A stretch of DNA of 64,000 bases from NCBI GenBank assembly GCA_022376465.1, contig JACDTU010000002.1, positions 1-64,000 on the forward strand, written 5' to 3'. Of this stretch, positions 11,673 to 23,110 are shown piece by piece. Position numbers and translations under genes: made by a program. Source of the DNA: Cubamyces lactineus (taxonomy: Eukaryota; Basidiomycota; Agaricomycetes; Polyporales; Polyporaceae). A model generated the notes under the pieces. It was given only the letters and a program-made list of their open reading frames with translations, was not told the origin of the DNA and searched no databases. Each line of letters opens with the position of its first letter. Position 1 is the stretch's first letter.

Positions 11673-14600
11673 TCAGGACCCGAGATGCTCACCTGTGGCT
11701 GAGGCTGGGTCTGAGAGAGTGAGCGGACGTGCAACAAATGGGACAATCTCATTGCCGGCCCACCAACTACGCTGTAGACACGAACTGGACAGAACAGAGC
11801 TAGAGACTAGGGAACTCGACACAAACAAACCAGACGACGCAGAACTAGAGACTAGAGAAGAGGTCGACGAACACGAAATCCACGGTACAGATCTCGTCCT
11901 CGACCTGTCCGCGGGAGTATGCGAGATTCCGCCCGTCCTGAGATCCACCATCTTCTCGTTCTCGATCCACGGCTCGATAATCGCAGGCCCGACCGAGTGC
12001 ACGACCACGACCGTGTTCGGGTTCACCTCCGCGACCGCCCCGATCAAGCTATCCGCGTTCTCCCACAGCGTCAGGTTCTTCCGGTCGCCCTCGTTCCCGT
12101 CCACGGTGATGTAGTCCTCGCCCGAGTCCGCGTTCACGAACACGAGCGCGACGTCCTGCTCGAACGCCGTCGCCTGTGCCCCCGCGAGGTCCCAGTTGCC
12201 CAGGAACCACGACACCTGCGCGCCCGACGACGCCTGGCGCGCGCGCGACTGGATCGCCTCCAGCGGCGTGATCAGGTACGGGAACTGCGCCGTGCCCGAG
12301 CCCCAGCCCATCGCCAGCGTGCCGTCGTCGCCCTGCCGGTCGGCGTACCCGTTCGGCCCACGCAGACTGGGGCCGGAGTCGTTCCCTGCGAGCCCGGTCA
12401 GATGTCTGTGTGGAGTGGGAGTGTGCAGTGGTGGACGTACCGATGACCGCAATGCTGTTCGGCTTCTTCAGCGGGAGCGCGCCGCCGACGTTCTTCAGCA
12501 GCACTGTCCCCGCCGCCCCGATCTCGCGCACCACCTTGTAGTGGTCCGCCTGCACGTCGACGTGCGCGTTCGTCGCCGGGTCCGTCATGTCGAACGCGTT
12601 GAAGCTCACTGCGCCCCGCCGTGTCAGCACAGATCCTGCGTGCAACAGAGAGCACACGCAGACGCACCTTCGGGGTAGTCCTTGTCCTGCTCGAGCAGGT
12701 AGTACGCGGCGAGGATGCGCTCCGCCATGTCGTCCACGCGCGCCTCCGAGATCGTCCCGTTGTTCACGTACGCCGTCAGGTTCGCACCGAACCAGGACGT
12801 GTGCGAGCCAAACGAGATGTCACCCGGCATCGACATCTGCATTGTGGCGGAGCGCGTTCCGTTCAGTCAGTGGCCATCAGAGCAGAAGCAGCACACTCAC
12901 GTCGAGGCCACCGACAGCAGCGAGCGTCGAGTGGTGTGCGCCCCAGTCCGACATCACGTATCCCTGGAAGCCGATCTCGTCCTTGAGCAGCTGGTTCAGC
13001 GTCCGGTCGTTCTCGCACGCGTACGTCCCGTTCACAAGGTCTGCAAAGCCATTCCATCAGTATGCCGGCCACCAATCGGATGCACGAGGCGAGAAGGCTG
13101 GCAGGAGTAGGAACGGGACTCACTGTAGCTGCACATCAGGCTAGCCACGCCGGCTTGCACGGCGCGCATGAACGGGTGGAGGTAGATCTCGTGCTCGGTG
13201 CGGTCATCGACGTTCGACGACTCCTGCGTGCGGAAATGCTCCTGCTCGCTGTTCACCCGCCCCATCAGCACTCGCACAACCCCAGCAGAGAGCCGCGCGG
13301 ACAGACGTACTTGTTGATGAAGTGCTTCGCGCACGCCTGCACGCCGCTCGCCTGCAGCCCGAGCACCGTCTCGAACACAGTCTCCCCCGACAAGAACGGG
13401 TCCGCCCCAAAGCCCTCCCAGTTCCGCCCCCCCTGTGCGATCCGGCCCATGTTCATCATCGGGCCCAGCGCGACGTGCACGCCCTTGCCCTTGAACTCCG
13501 CCCCCATCGCCTGCCCCCGCGCCCGCATCAGGTCCCGCCGCCACGTCGACGCCGTCGTGATCCCCGCTGGGAACGCGCTCACAAAGTCCGTGAAGCGCAC
13601 CCCGAGCGGCGAGTCTTCGAGGCAGAGCCCAGGCCAGTTGCCCACCGCGGGGATGTTCCCGACGCACCGTCCGCCCATCCAGCCCACGCCCGTCGTCGCG
13701 GCCACTTTCTCGTCGAGCGACCAGCTGGAGACGATCTGCTTGGCCTTCGCGTGGGCGCGGGCCCATGCGGGACCAAAGTCCGGTATGAGGCTCGAGCCCG
13801 GAGGAGGCGGCGACTTGGGCAAAGTGGATGGATATACGCCGGGGATAGGAGACGCGGACGGGACCGCAAACGAGGAGAACGGGTAGGAGGAGATGGGGAT
13901 TGTGATCTGGGCTGTGGGTGAATGTGGTTAGTCTCACTATAGGCATGTTCACGAGACGAATGCAACGAAGGAACGTGCGACGTAGAATGAAGAAAAAGCA
14001 AAACAAAGACATGCATGCAATGATACCCATGGCCGGTGAGACGAACGATTCGACGCGTCTGATGAGCGAGTGAGGTAACCGCAGCTGCAAACTCAATGTC
14101 ATGGAGCACATACACGCGGTCACGTTCCCTTACGTCCAGGGGAGAGAAGCCAGCGAGACGCGACGCGTCTGATGGAGATGAACCGAAGCCTGCGAACGAA
14201 GAACGGCAAACAAACGCTGTCAAAAGAGACGGTAATAGCCCCACTAGGAGCGAATATGTGAAGCCTATCGAGCGCGTGCCAGACACAGACAAGCCGTCTG
14301 TGCGTGGGTAAGGCTCTGGTGCATCCATCGTGGGGTAGGGTCTATCGCGTTCGCCCGATAACTCTTGGAATCAAAAATGCAGAAATAAAGAGGAAGCCGT
14401 CTTTGAAGCAACAAAAAGGCGTAGAAGAAAGCGGCAAAGTGAAAGAGTTGTCGTAGAACAGCTTCCTTGTAAGAGGGGTAGCCTAAGGCCTCACTAGGCT
14501 CTCGTGTACGCGACCATTCGAGGGGCTGCTAGAGACGTGCAGATCCCTCGCATGCGAACCACGACCTAACGGAAGCAGCACGGGGTTCGCCAGAACAGTT

Positions 14601-15373
14601 ACCCAGAAGCTGCTCAAGTAGAATTTCAACATAAAAAGCAGACTGCAAAAGGAAGCCGCCCCGTGGCCTCCATGTCGGTTGGCCCATCCGCCCTGCAAGA
14701 TCCATAGTCCTCGCGTCGAGAACGAGCTGCCGTGCGCGCACACACGAGCACGTTCGCTCATAGCCAAGAAGAGCGAAAGCGAAAAAGCAAGCGAGACGCG
14801 AAGTGTCTGATGAAGACCGCCGAAGCCTGCGGACAGAATGCGGCAGACATCTGGTGGCCAAGAAGGCAACAGAAGGCCCGGGTATGCGAGGCCGTTCGAG
14901 TGCGTGCTAGACGCGTGCAAGTCCCCTCTATGCGGACGCGAACGAGACTTTGACGGATGAGCGAAGGGCATCGCGGCATGCCGGGCCAAAGAGAAATGAA
15001 ATACACGGAATGATTACTCACTCGACTCGAGCGGAGGACCAGTTGAGGTAGTCGACGCCGCGGAGGTCACGGAGGAGACCACAGAAGACACGGAGGCAGT
15101 CACCGTCGACGCGGCACTGGTCCCGGACACGACAGACGACGCGGCGGAAGAGACAGACGAGGCGAGCGTCGACGATGGGGCCGAGGACGCGCTGACGACC
15201 GTCGAGACCGAAGCGGAGGCAGAGGATTCAGTGCTGGGAGTAGAGCTGATCGCGCTAGAGACAGCAGTGCCAGAGGACGCTACCACAGACGAGGCCGCGG
15301 AGGACTGAGCATCTGCGACGGCGGCGAGGAGGAGTGCGCAGATGGCAGAGAGCCTGGCGTTGAGGACGACCAT
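11673..15373 (-). pseudogene. GH3 beta-glucosidase with replaced C-terminus, seven exons (copy 1)
   Basis: Proposed exons (minus) are 15022-15373, 13311-13911, 13124-13248, 12901-13040, 12668-12836, 12441-12608 and 11673-12385, in frame throughout, 755 aa. Residues 1-22 are a signal peptide, followed by a Ser/Thr/Ala linker to about 115, then the GH3 N-terminal domain (motif KHFINN; nucleophile Asp in [10 protein letters not shown]) and the first part of the C-terminal domain (NDSGPSLRGPNG; SGEDYITVDGN, with the probable acid/base Glu). After EPWIENE the family normally continues with a WAGLPGQES-type block and a fibronectin-like domain. Here about 75 unrelated Ser-rich residues follow and end at a stop; WWAG within them may be a relic. 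Known role of the family: release of glucose from cellobiose outside the cell. Missing the end of the fold, it is probably inactive. The first intron is 1110 nt and repeat-filled. Confidence 0.75.
14149..14890. repeat. Diverged direct repeats inside GH3 intron 1 (copy 1)
   Basis: A module with GCGAGACGCGA, GTCTGATG and GAAGCCTGCG occurs at about 14149-14203 and again at about 14786-14840, within the 1110-nt first intron. Copy 2 of the duplication carries three such modules. The expansion explains why this intron is about twenty times longer than its neighbours and differs in length between the two copies. Confidence 0.7.
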
Positions 15374-15886
15374 GGTGGCGTCGAGGAGCGAGAGGAAAGA
15401 GGGCTCGGAGGAAGCTCGGAGAGAGGCCCCATGGGGAGGCTTTTATACACAATGCGGGGAGAGAAGGCCAGGATGCATGTCTGAGCGAGGCCGAGGACGG
15501 CTGCTCGAACGCATTCCGAAGTAGGCTATGGGCGTCTACGCGAGCACGCGCGCGTCAAGTGACCGGTGACGTAACGCGTTCTCCCTCTTCGCCTCTCCTG
15601 CGCCGCTCTCCCAGTCTTCTCTTCCTCTGCTCTTTCCAGCCCAGCCACGTTCGCCCTCTTCGCCCCCTCCTCTCCTGCGACCACCGCCCACGTCGCCCGC
15701 ACTGGCTTCAGGCGGCAGCTGCGTCGGCAAACGTAACGTATCTCAGCTGATGATCGCACCAGCCGACATCGGGCGCCCTCCCTCTGGTCCCACCGCCCGT
15801 CCCCTCCAAGCCTCTCGTCCGCTCTCACCGCCCGTCAGCAGTCTCAAACTGCCCTCTCGGCCCCATCACCTTCCACGCCCGCGCCC

Positions 15887-16080
15887 TCAACGTGACCGCC
15901 CCCCACGCGGTCTCCTGACTCGCCCGTCGCGTCCGCCCGTGTGCTTCTCCCAGCCCAATGTCCACGCTGTCCCCGCCGCTCCCGCTTTCTGATCCTTCGC
16001 GCCGTTCTGTGGGTCTCGTCCGGTACTGTTCTGCGGCTCGCACGGCGCGTCTGGCTTCCTCACCTGATCTGGGCCGCACG
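15887..16080. repeat. Transporter 3'-flank repeat beside the DUR3-like gene (copy 1)
   Basis: Diverged direct copy of bases 11-180. The similarity begins at TCAACGT (15887), exactly where the duplication junction enters the flank, and runs to the ACCTGATCT block. This supports the view that the A1 unit is an older copy of transporter plus its downstream flank. Confidence 0.75.
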
Positions 16081-16358
16081 CTTCCTCTCGTAACGGTGCA
16101 GCCTTCGCCTGCTCATCCTTCTCCCTTGGATCGCCCGGTGTGCCCGGCGACCAATCTCTGCTCTGCTCTGGCGCGTACAGCTTGCTCTGTCACTGGACCT
16201 GATGCTTGCATCCGTACGTAAGTGCCGCTACTCGCGCCCCGCTACACAGATTCATCCTTGACCTAGTTCAGGTAACCGCATGGGCGTTGCGTAGCGTCGC
16301 ACACGCAGAGTTCAAGCTTCCTCTTCTCAGGATCGTCATTTCCCAGCTCGTGTATGCC

Positions 16359-16380
16359 GGACGGACCGTAACGTCCGTCC
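16359..16380. promoter_or_regulatory. Perfect 8-bp inverted repeat downstream of the transporter (copy 1)
   Basis: GGACGGAC, a 6-base spacer, then GTCCGTCC, about 115 bp past the transporter stop codon. It could form a hairpin in the 3' UTR or be a dimeric protein site. Function is not known. It is conserved exactly in copy 2. Confidence 0.35.
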
Positions 16381-16494
16381 GATCATCCCGCCGGCACGGT
16401 GAACGCATCTCCATCCGGTGCACTGTATGCGGACGAGGAAAACAATGAACATAGGGCTATTCCATTACAATTTACCTCCGTCTACCAACGCTGG

Positions 16495-18678
16495 TCAGAA
16501 CACGTCGCCCAAGAGAGTCCACAGCTCGACGCGCGACTCCCACAGCGGAAGCACGATGCAGAAGACCCCGCTCATCGCCGCCCATACGCTGAAAGCAACA
16601 CAACGAGGGTCAATAACCCACTCCATGCTGATCGCATCGGTGAGAGTGAAATTTGGACTTTGGACGACTTACATGGTGCACGCCACCCAGAGGGTGTAGA
16701 ACGCCTTGCTGAAGACGTACCGCGCAAAGAACATCGGGATGGGCACTGTGCATGTCGTTCCCCAATAGACCGACCATTCAACCGACGAACCAACGTATAT
16801 CGTGACGCATACGTCCATCCCGGAACGCAACATGCAAAATGTCAGACGGACGTCAGCCTTCGAATCACAACGCGGATAACGGCGGAAGAGTGGCGAGCAC
16901 GAATACGAGGACGAATACGAGGGCGAGGACGAGGACGCACCGAGGACAGCCACGACGAGCGTGAGCGCGAGCGAGTACCACGCCGCGCGGCGGTAGATGC
17001 GCTTCAGCTCCGTGTACCCCACCGCCTCTTCGCCTTCCTTCGCGTTCGCGCCCGCGTCCGTCGTCGTATTGACGCTGCCGAGCGCGTCGGATGCGTCGGT
17101 CGCGGGGCACTCTACGGGCACGGCGTTCGTCGTGACGACGGCGCCTTTGGACTTCTCGATGTCGTCGGCGGTCTTGCTGTCGATGACGTCCTCTGGCTGG
17201 TCTTGGGTGCTTCCGAGTCCCGAGGCGGAGGAGGAGGAGGAGTCTGCGGCCGCGCGCGAATCGGTGTACGTCGCGATCGCCCTCGTCCCCGCAAAGTCAT
17301 ACCGCGCAGGCTCCACCCCGCACGCGCACGCGGTCCAGCACAAAAAGCATCAGTGGAAATGCACGACGGGTCGGCTGAGCGGCGAAACGGCGAAACGGTG
17401 GTATGATGGTATGATAGTAGAAGGTAGGACTCACTCGTGAGGGAGACGAGCACGGTGACGAGCCCCGAGAAGAGCAGCCCCGTGAGCCCGCTGCAGACGG
17501 CCGAGTAGGGCTCCGCGAGGTTCGGCACGTTGATCTCCCCTGTAACCGTCGCAGACCAGCCCGTTCAGCTCAGCCCAGCTCAGTGACACTCGCCCGAGAC
17601 GGCAGACCGCGCACTCGACACCAGCACCAGCACCCGCATCAGCACCAGCACCAGCACCAGTCCCTGCCCCCCGGCGCACTGCAGTCGCGGTCGCGGTCCG
17701 CCGGACGTCACGACGTCGTACGTCGTACGTCGCATACCCAACACAGCACCAAGACAGCACTCACCGTATATCTTCCAGCAGCCGACCATCCACGCGAGCA
17801 TGCCCAGCACCGCGCCGGCGAGCGAGCCCGCGAAGACGCCCGCGCGCGTGAGCTTCGACCAGCTCACGGTGAGCGCGATGGGGATCACTGCCGGGCTGAG
17901 CACGACGCCTCTGGGGATGGGGGTGAGATGGGGATTGACACAGGGAGGGCGGGGAGGGCGGGAGAGTGGGAAGAGTGGGAAGAGCGAGGAGGGTGAGGGT
18001 AAGGAGGATGGGGAGTGGGTAGGGGGACGTACTGGACGTAGAAGAGCCACCCGAGGTCGATGCTCGCCTTGTGCAGCTACGCAGGGGATCATCCATCATC
18101 GCGTGAGTGACGCTCCCGCGCCGCGCCAGAGCAGGACACGCTGGAAGGGGTGCTTACGATCGTCGACCAGCAGCCCGCCCAGACCGCCCAGAAACAGATA
18201 AAGTAGTGCGACACGCGCACGATCTCGTCGTTCGTCGCTTGCGGGCGGTGGTACGTCCGGTACAGGCTGCACGGTCCGCATACCTGGTCAACGCCGAGAT
18301 TGCATGGGGGAGGGGAGGAAGGGAGGTGCATACTCGTATGTGCTGATAAACGTAAACGGGTTGACGAAGGTGAGCGCCGCGCGGACTGTACGTATCTCGA
18401 GAGGGACGGTGGGAGAGGGGGGGAGGGGACTCACAAGAGGCTCGACACCGCGATCAGCTCCGCGCTCACAGCGGATGTCACCGCCATGCTACGAACATCG
18501 TGCGCATCTCTCAGTACCAATCACCAAACGCCCATCGACGGGCTAGCTGCGGGGCATGAAATTGGCGCGGACGTACAAGACGACGAGCAGGATCGCGATC
18601 GCGCCGCCTCTGCCCATCACGACCGCCGCGGCCGCAGGCGCAGCGAGCCCCGCGCTGGCCTGCGAGGCCGACAGCGGG
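16495..18678 (-). pseudogene. 5'-truncated DUR3-like transporter (copy 1)
   Basis: This holds the counterparts of exons 16 (partial) to 25 of the intact gene at 35416-39491. Exon 16 is cut at the duplication junction near 18678, so the start codon, exons 1-15 and roughly the first six to seven membrane helices are missing. The 9-nt exon 18 (18334-18342) is kept. A second lesion is at the acceptor of exon 23: copy 2 has ...ACATAG before the exon, whereas here the sequence reads GGTGGAG with no in-frame AG near 17312, so splicing would shift the frame. The region differs from copy 2 by scattered substitutions and indels, unlike the nearly identical first 12 kb. It cannot encode a transporter. 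Confidence 0.85.
17619..17660. repeat. CACCAG microsatellite in the intron between transporter exons 21 and 22 (copy 1)
   Basis: Imperfect CACCAG/CAGCAC hexamer run inside the longest intron of the transporter (about 220 nt). Its length and interruptions differ from those of the same run in copy 2 (36479-36511). Confidence 0.85.
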
Positions 18679-18848
18679 TCAACGTCTCAGCCCCCCGCCC
18701 GGTCTCCTGACTCGCCCGTCGAGCCCGCCCGCGTGCTCCATGTAGCGACTCTCCCCTCTGCACCCCCCTGCCGCTCTCTTGTATCTCGCTCTGGTACTCT
18801 ACGGCTCTTGCGGCGCGCTTGGCTTTCCACCTGATCTCTCCCGCGCAC
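18679..18848. repeat. Transporter 3'-flank repeat, at the start of unit A1 (copy 2)
   Basis: Same sequence as 11-180. Here its left neighbour is visible: truncated exon 16 of the copy 1 transporter. The junction is at about 18679. Confidence 0.75.
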
Positions 18849-19087
18849 GTCCTGTGTTCTGTTGTACCGCTCTTGCCCGTATCGTTTCAGCAACCTCGGC
18901 TCTCACTCGCGCATCACGCGCTACCCGGTCGGCCAAGAAGTGCGGGTCGTTCTACACCGCACGTTCACGCAAGTCTGCGCCGGCCAACGGACACACAGAG
19001 ATCCGCAAGGTACGCAGACCATTCCCATCCGAGATTGCTCATTTACGAGCGAAACAGGCACGGCAAGAATCGAGAATCTCTGAAACG

Positions 19088-19919
19088 GACACCCGGTGAG
19101 TCCGCTGCAGGCGTCCGAGTACCGTGCGCCCTGACGGAACAGTCACGATAGCGCACATCCCCGCGCGCACACTGACCATCCTCTGGATCTCGATGGACAG
19201 CACGGTCAAGCTGGTCGTCAAAGGTACGTGCATCCTCACCTCCTAGCACCTGAACATCCACTCGAGCACTCCCACTGTACTGCGCCGGTAAGGCTCCCTA
19301 CGGAGACGTTTGTGTGAAAGCAACTTCATTCATGTCCTTTTGGCCGTGATCCGAACAGCCGTTGGATCGAGCGCGCCGTCTTCAGGCTGACGGCTGGAGG
19401 CAAGCGGGCTGTAACATGCGAGGTGAGTAATGAGATGCCAGAGGTGGGCAGTGAGCGGCCCGGGTGCGTTGATGCGAGCACGGGATAGAACACACAACGG
19501 GCACAATTGTAGCCTACCACTCCGCCGGCTAGAATCGACGCTAGAAAAGGGGCTGAGATTCCGGACACGCAAGGTACACGATGACAAGGAGGTGTACGAT
19601 CAAGGCAAGCCCCGCGCCGTACCGCTTCAACGTCGGTCGGTACGGCCGGCTAACTGTCGCGACCGCGTACACGCTCATCCCGTAGCCATAGATTAGTTGA
19701 CTCGTATTGGAATAGACACGGTGGGACACAGTGCGCACTGCGCGCATTGTGCAAGCTAGGGACCACGAGACCGCAGAATCATCGTACCTAGTACAGTATC
19801 CCGTTCGTATCAGCGTGCGGTAGTAAATACAGGCAAAATACATGTGCTGAGCGAGAACCAGAAAGCAAGAGATTGTGCACGACGCTGTGCAATATTTTGC
19901 ACAGCCACCCCCGCGAGAC
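19088..19919 (-). pseudogene. Degraded DUR3-like transporter relic in unit A1 (copy 2)
   Basis: Counterpart of 420-1250, essentially identical to it, with one- or two-base indels near 19095, 19131 and 19243. It carries the same order of exon 22, 21, 16, 15 and 14 traces on the minus strand and the same breaks. It is a dead relic. Confidence 0.7.
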
Positions 19920-21248
19920 GTTCCTGCGCTTAGCTTCGAATCTGAAGCCTCTCTTTCACCCCACCACCTCGTGTGTCTCTCGCGCGCCCTACGATCCTAT
20001 CACTCCCCTTGTACACTACTAATCTCAGAGCGACTTTGACACTGGGACTCTGTATCTCTCGCGTCCGCCGTGCTCTCACGCGTTTCGCACCGTACCGCCG
20101 GGTCTCGATCCCGTTACGCCCAGCCTCAAGCACCCAAACGATTCAGCTCTGGCCTGCCAAGTACCACCATCAGATACCCGCACCCCTGGCTCGCTACGAT
20201 TGAGCTTAGATGAAGATATACTCGGCTGTACGCCACGAGACGGTTGCGCAGACGCTACCCGCGGTAATGCAGGCAAGTACCGCAGTTTACGTCCCTTCAG
20301 CCTGGCGTGACCTGTCCACGACGTGCTGCGCCTGTTGTGGGCAAGAGCTGCTCGTCGTGAGGATTGTCATTGCGCGTACTCATGGAACACGCGCGGTTCT
20401 CGTGGGGCGCACAGGACTCGTACCGTGTGTAGACATACATGCCCGAACGTTCCCGGTGCGAACGTGGCGAAGGCTTCTCGCTGGGCCGTACCCGCGCAAG
20501 CTGTAACGTGCGCGAGGAGTCGTCAAGCCACGTTGTGTCAAGGCTCAGCGAACAGGCTACGCGAGGTACGGTCAGACGTCGAGTTGTACCGGAGAGCTGC
20601 TGACCTCCTGTTGACGTGCAGATCTGGTTCCTGTCAGTGCACCGTGACATTGCTGAATGTGAGTATAACGTGGGAGAGAAGCCGAAGGACCTTACTAACC
20701 TTCACTCCTGTGCACAGAATCGCATGGAGACTCCCTGCCGCAGAGCTTGCAAGTACCGAATGCGTGTAGTCACGGTCTGGGAAGGGCGAACCGTACCGCA
20801 CGGCGACGGCTGGTTAGCTCGAAGTGCGAACCATCGCATGGATCGATACGTACCGTAAGACAGCCAATCTCAACACGGAGAAAGAGAGGAGGCAAGCCTC
20901 AGAGGGGCACGGAAAAGCGCAACGTCGTACAAGGGTGCGTACTGCGTCCTTTGCACTCGTATTTCACCTCATATCTGACCTCGCATTTCGGGCAGGCTGC
21001 CGTCGACCTCACATTCCTGGCGGTACTGGTCCCGAGCGACCAATCACTCGGTGGGTACGGACACACTGAGTGGCGGCCGGCGAAGTACGATCGTGCAATC
21101 TGACACCGCGTCCGCACCGCGTTTCAGCCCGGGCACGTCTCCGACACTAGCGTGTGTCTGCCCAACCCTCGCTTCACCTCTCTAACGCTGTGTTCCCGCT
21201 CGGCTCTGTGTGTGCGTAACATTCATCCGCTCGCTTTCCGCTTCTGAC

Positions 21249-22358
21249 CAGTGTTGTACGGTCGTGCGGCCTGGTCGCGTAGTCGCATGGACGACCTTGC
21301 GACTAGTCGCGCGACCGACATGCCGACCATCAAACGACCCGACTTTACCCCTCTTTACCCACGCCCCAATGCGACCCGGATATGTTCGGGCCGGCCGGTG
21401 CACCCAATGATCATCTCTCCGAGTCAACCTCGCGGCCGTGGGCCTCGTCGCCTCGGGACGTGTGCCCCTTAGCAGTTCGTCCTAAGGCTACGACCACGAG
21501 CCACTCTTGCTCGTGCATACTGGTGGAACGTGTCAGTAGCCACTAGTATCGATGTGGAGTAGTCTCTAGGAGCTTTGTCAGTACTCACCTCCCCCCCCTC
21601 TCCTGTCATGCCGCCCGACCCGCCTCACAGACAGCCGCCAAAGTATGAGCGTGAATGCGCACTTGAGCAGCAAGCGGCGTCCACAAAGCTGTTTCGAGCC
21701 AAAGTAAATGCTCGAACCGTACTCAGAACCCCATTTAAGAACGACCTACGCGTTAGCATTTAAACCCTCGTGCGAGTATTAAACACCTTCGCAAGGGAGG
21801 TCGCGCGGTGTCGCGCGCGAGGGCGCGAAGCCTGCCGTGGCGCCGGGTCAAAAGGCAGAGCCTTTAAATTTCAGGTGGGACGTTAACCTGTAGTGCCGCC
21901 TACGGTTTTGCCAACGACCTCGAGCAGTGGTTCAAGGTAACGATTGCTTCGCTATTCAACTTCAACTCAACGCACTGAGTGCAGCATGTTGCAAGTTTTG
22001 CGAACCTTGGCCTTGACGAGGAGCTCGAGCTCTATGAACTGCTGGACTATGACACCGCTGGAGATTGATGAGAGTAATGAGAACACGGATGGGCTGGATG
22101 GGGACCTCGGACTGGATGAGATGACACTCGATGTAATGCAACCATAACTTTCATTTGTACTGAATGTGATCTGCAGCTCTGTATGGCCTCATAACCAGTG
22201 GTCGCGTTCAGTATGGAGGCGTAGGTCGCGGCACTAAGCGCCTGAGGGACCCGACTTTGCCATATCGGGCAAAGTCGTGGTCGCATTTCCGACCATATGT
22301 CCGGACATCCCGACTATATGTCAGTCGCACGGCTGGTCGCGCGACCGGTACAACACTG
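21249..22358. mobile_element. Non-autonomous hAT-like element in A1 (copy 2)
   Basis: Same element as 2580-3688 with one extra C in a C-run near 21595 (1110 bp). The CAGTGTTGTAC terminal inverted repeats and the CTTCTGAC 8-bp target duplications are unchanged. Because both large copies share it at the same site, the insertion happened before the 18.7-kb duplication. Confidence 0.8.
21610..21896. repeat. Partial MITE of the 48-49 kb family, nested in the hAT-like element (copy 2)
   Basis: Counterpart of 2940-3226, identical in content. Confidence 0.7.
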
Positions 22359-23110
22359 CTTCTGACTGACTCCACGGCTCGTGATATCTCGAGTCTAGTT
22401 CGTGGTACTAGCCCCAGCAGCACAACTCCGAGCTCTGGAGAACGTCCTGGGCGGCCGTCAAAACGCTCAATGAACAGCCAATTAAACGAAAGAACCTGTC
22501 CTACACAGGGCTGTCCAGTATGTTTACAGTCCGGCAAGCAGCTAGACACCACCAACCTTCACACAAGCCCTCCGACGGAGACGCGTCGCCGGGATTAACC
22601 ATCACTTGGCGGCACGCGTCCTTCAGACGCTTCTGCGCGCCCTCCATCCAGGGACGGCGCATACCGATATCACGCCGTGTTTGTTTGACCTTGAATCCTC
22701 GGATCGACATCGCCACGGACCCCCGTCCGCCCGGCCTGGACCCACAGAGTTGAATAGTCCGCGACATTGGGCACGGCGCTGACCGTGCACCGCACGCGTA
22801 CGACCTGCCGGTGCGACCAAATGGCAAACGCAAGCGGCACAGTCGGTGCGGAGAGTGGGTACCATTGAATGCGCTCAACGGCGCAGATCCCGGCTGGTCG
22901 TTTGGACGATTAGCGAGGACCATGCGGTGAGCGATCTCGACGGAGAGCAAGCCAAACAACTCGGCTGTGTCCCGCCCGGTACGTCGTGTCCGGTATGTAC
23001 GCGGGCATTGGTTGTCCTCCGGACGAGCAGGGCTGACGACGACGCGTAAATGACAGGATCGCGTGAGACAGCCACCGCCCGCTCAAGCGTATGTGTGCAG
23101 CGCGACGAAA

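Larger units (their letters stand above)
15374..16494. other. Intergenic region between GH3 5' end and transporter 3' end (copy 1)
   Basis: The two genes on the minus strand are separated by this stretch, so it holds the GH3 promoter (next to 15373) and the transporter 3' region (next to 16495). It is pyrimidine-rich on the plus strand at 15580-15960. It contains the flank repeat 15887-16080 and a perfect inverted repeat at 16359-16380. No coding sequence is supported. Confidence 0.6.
1..18668. repeat. Tandem segmental duplication, copy 1 (18.7-kb unit)
   Basis: Base 1 onward is the same sequence as base 18669 onward. The offset grows from 18668 to about 18672 by single-base indels over the first 12 kb, then changes by tens to hundreds of bases near 14-18 kb. 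The unit contains A1 and A2 transporter relics, a small plus-strand gene, a GH3 beta-glucosidase and the 3' half of a DUR3-like gene. The first 10 bases match the transporter exon-16 sequence found at the internal junction (18669-18678), and the flank repeat starts right after, so the window begins almost exactly at the unit boundary. Substitutions are nearly absent until about 12.4 kb and frequent from about 13.5 kb on. Confidence 0.97.
19088..23110. repeat. Ancient duplicated unit A1 (copy 2)
   Basis: Counterpart of 420-4440. It contains the hAT-like element 21249-22358 and is otherwise a diverged direct repeat of 24135-27151. Confidence 0.75.

Noticed and set aside
11919..12446. Plus-strand Arg-rich frame of 175 codons (and similar ones at 12621, 13322, 31994)
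   Set aside because: Antisense shadows of the GC-rich GH3 exons.
14149..14890. Solo LTRs or a retrotransposon in GH3 intron 1
   Set aside because: The repeats are diverged and lack clear ends or target duplications; left as unclassified repeats.
15014..15373. A separate small secreted Ser-rich protein
   Set aside because: Better explained as the first exon of the GH3 gene: signal peptide plus linker with an in-frame GTGAGT donor.
16399..17406. Plus-strand frame of 335 codons
   Set aside because: Antisense to the 3' half of the truncated transporter; Arg/Gly-rich and not preserved in copy 2.
16997..17440. Plus-strand frame of 147 codons with hydrophobic segments
   Set aside because: Antisense shadow of transporter exons 22-23.
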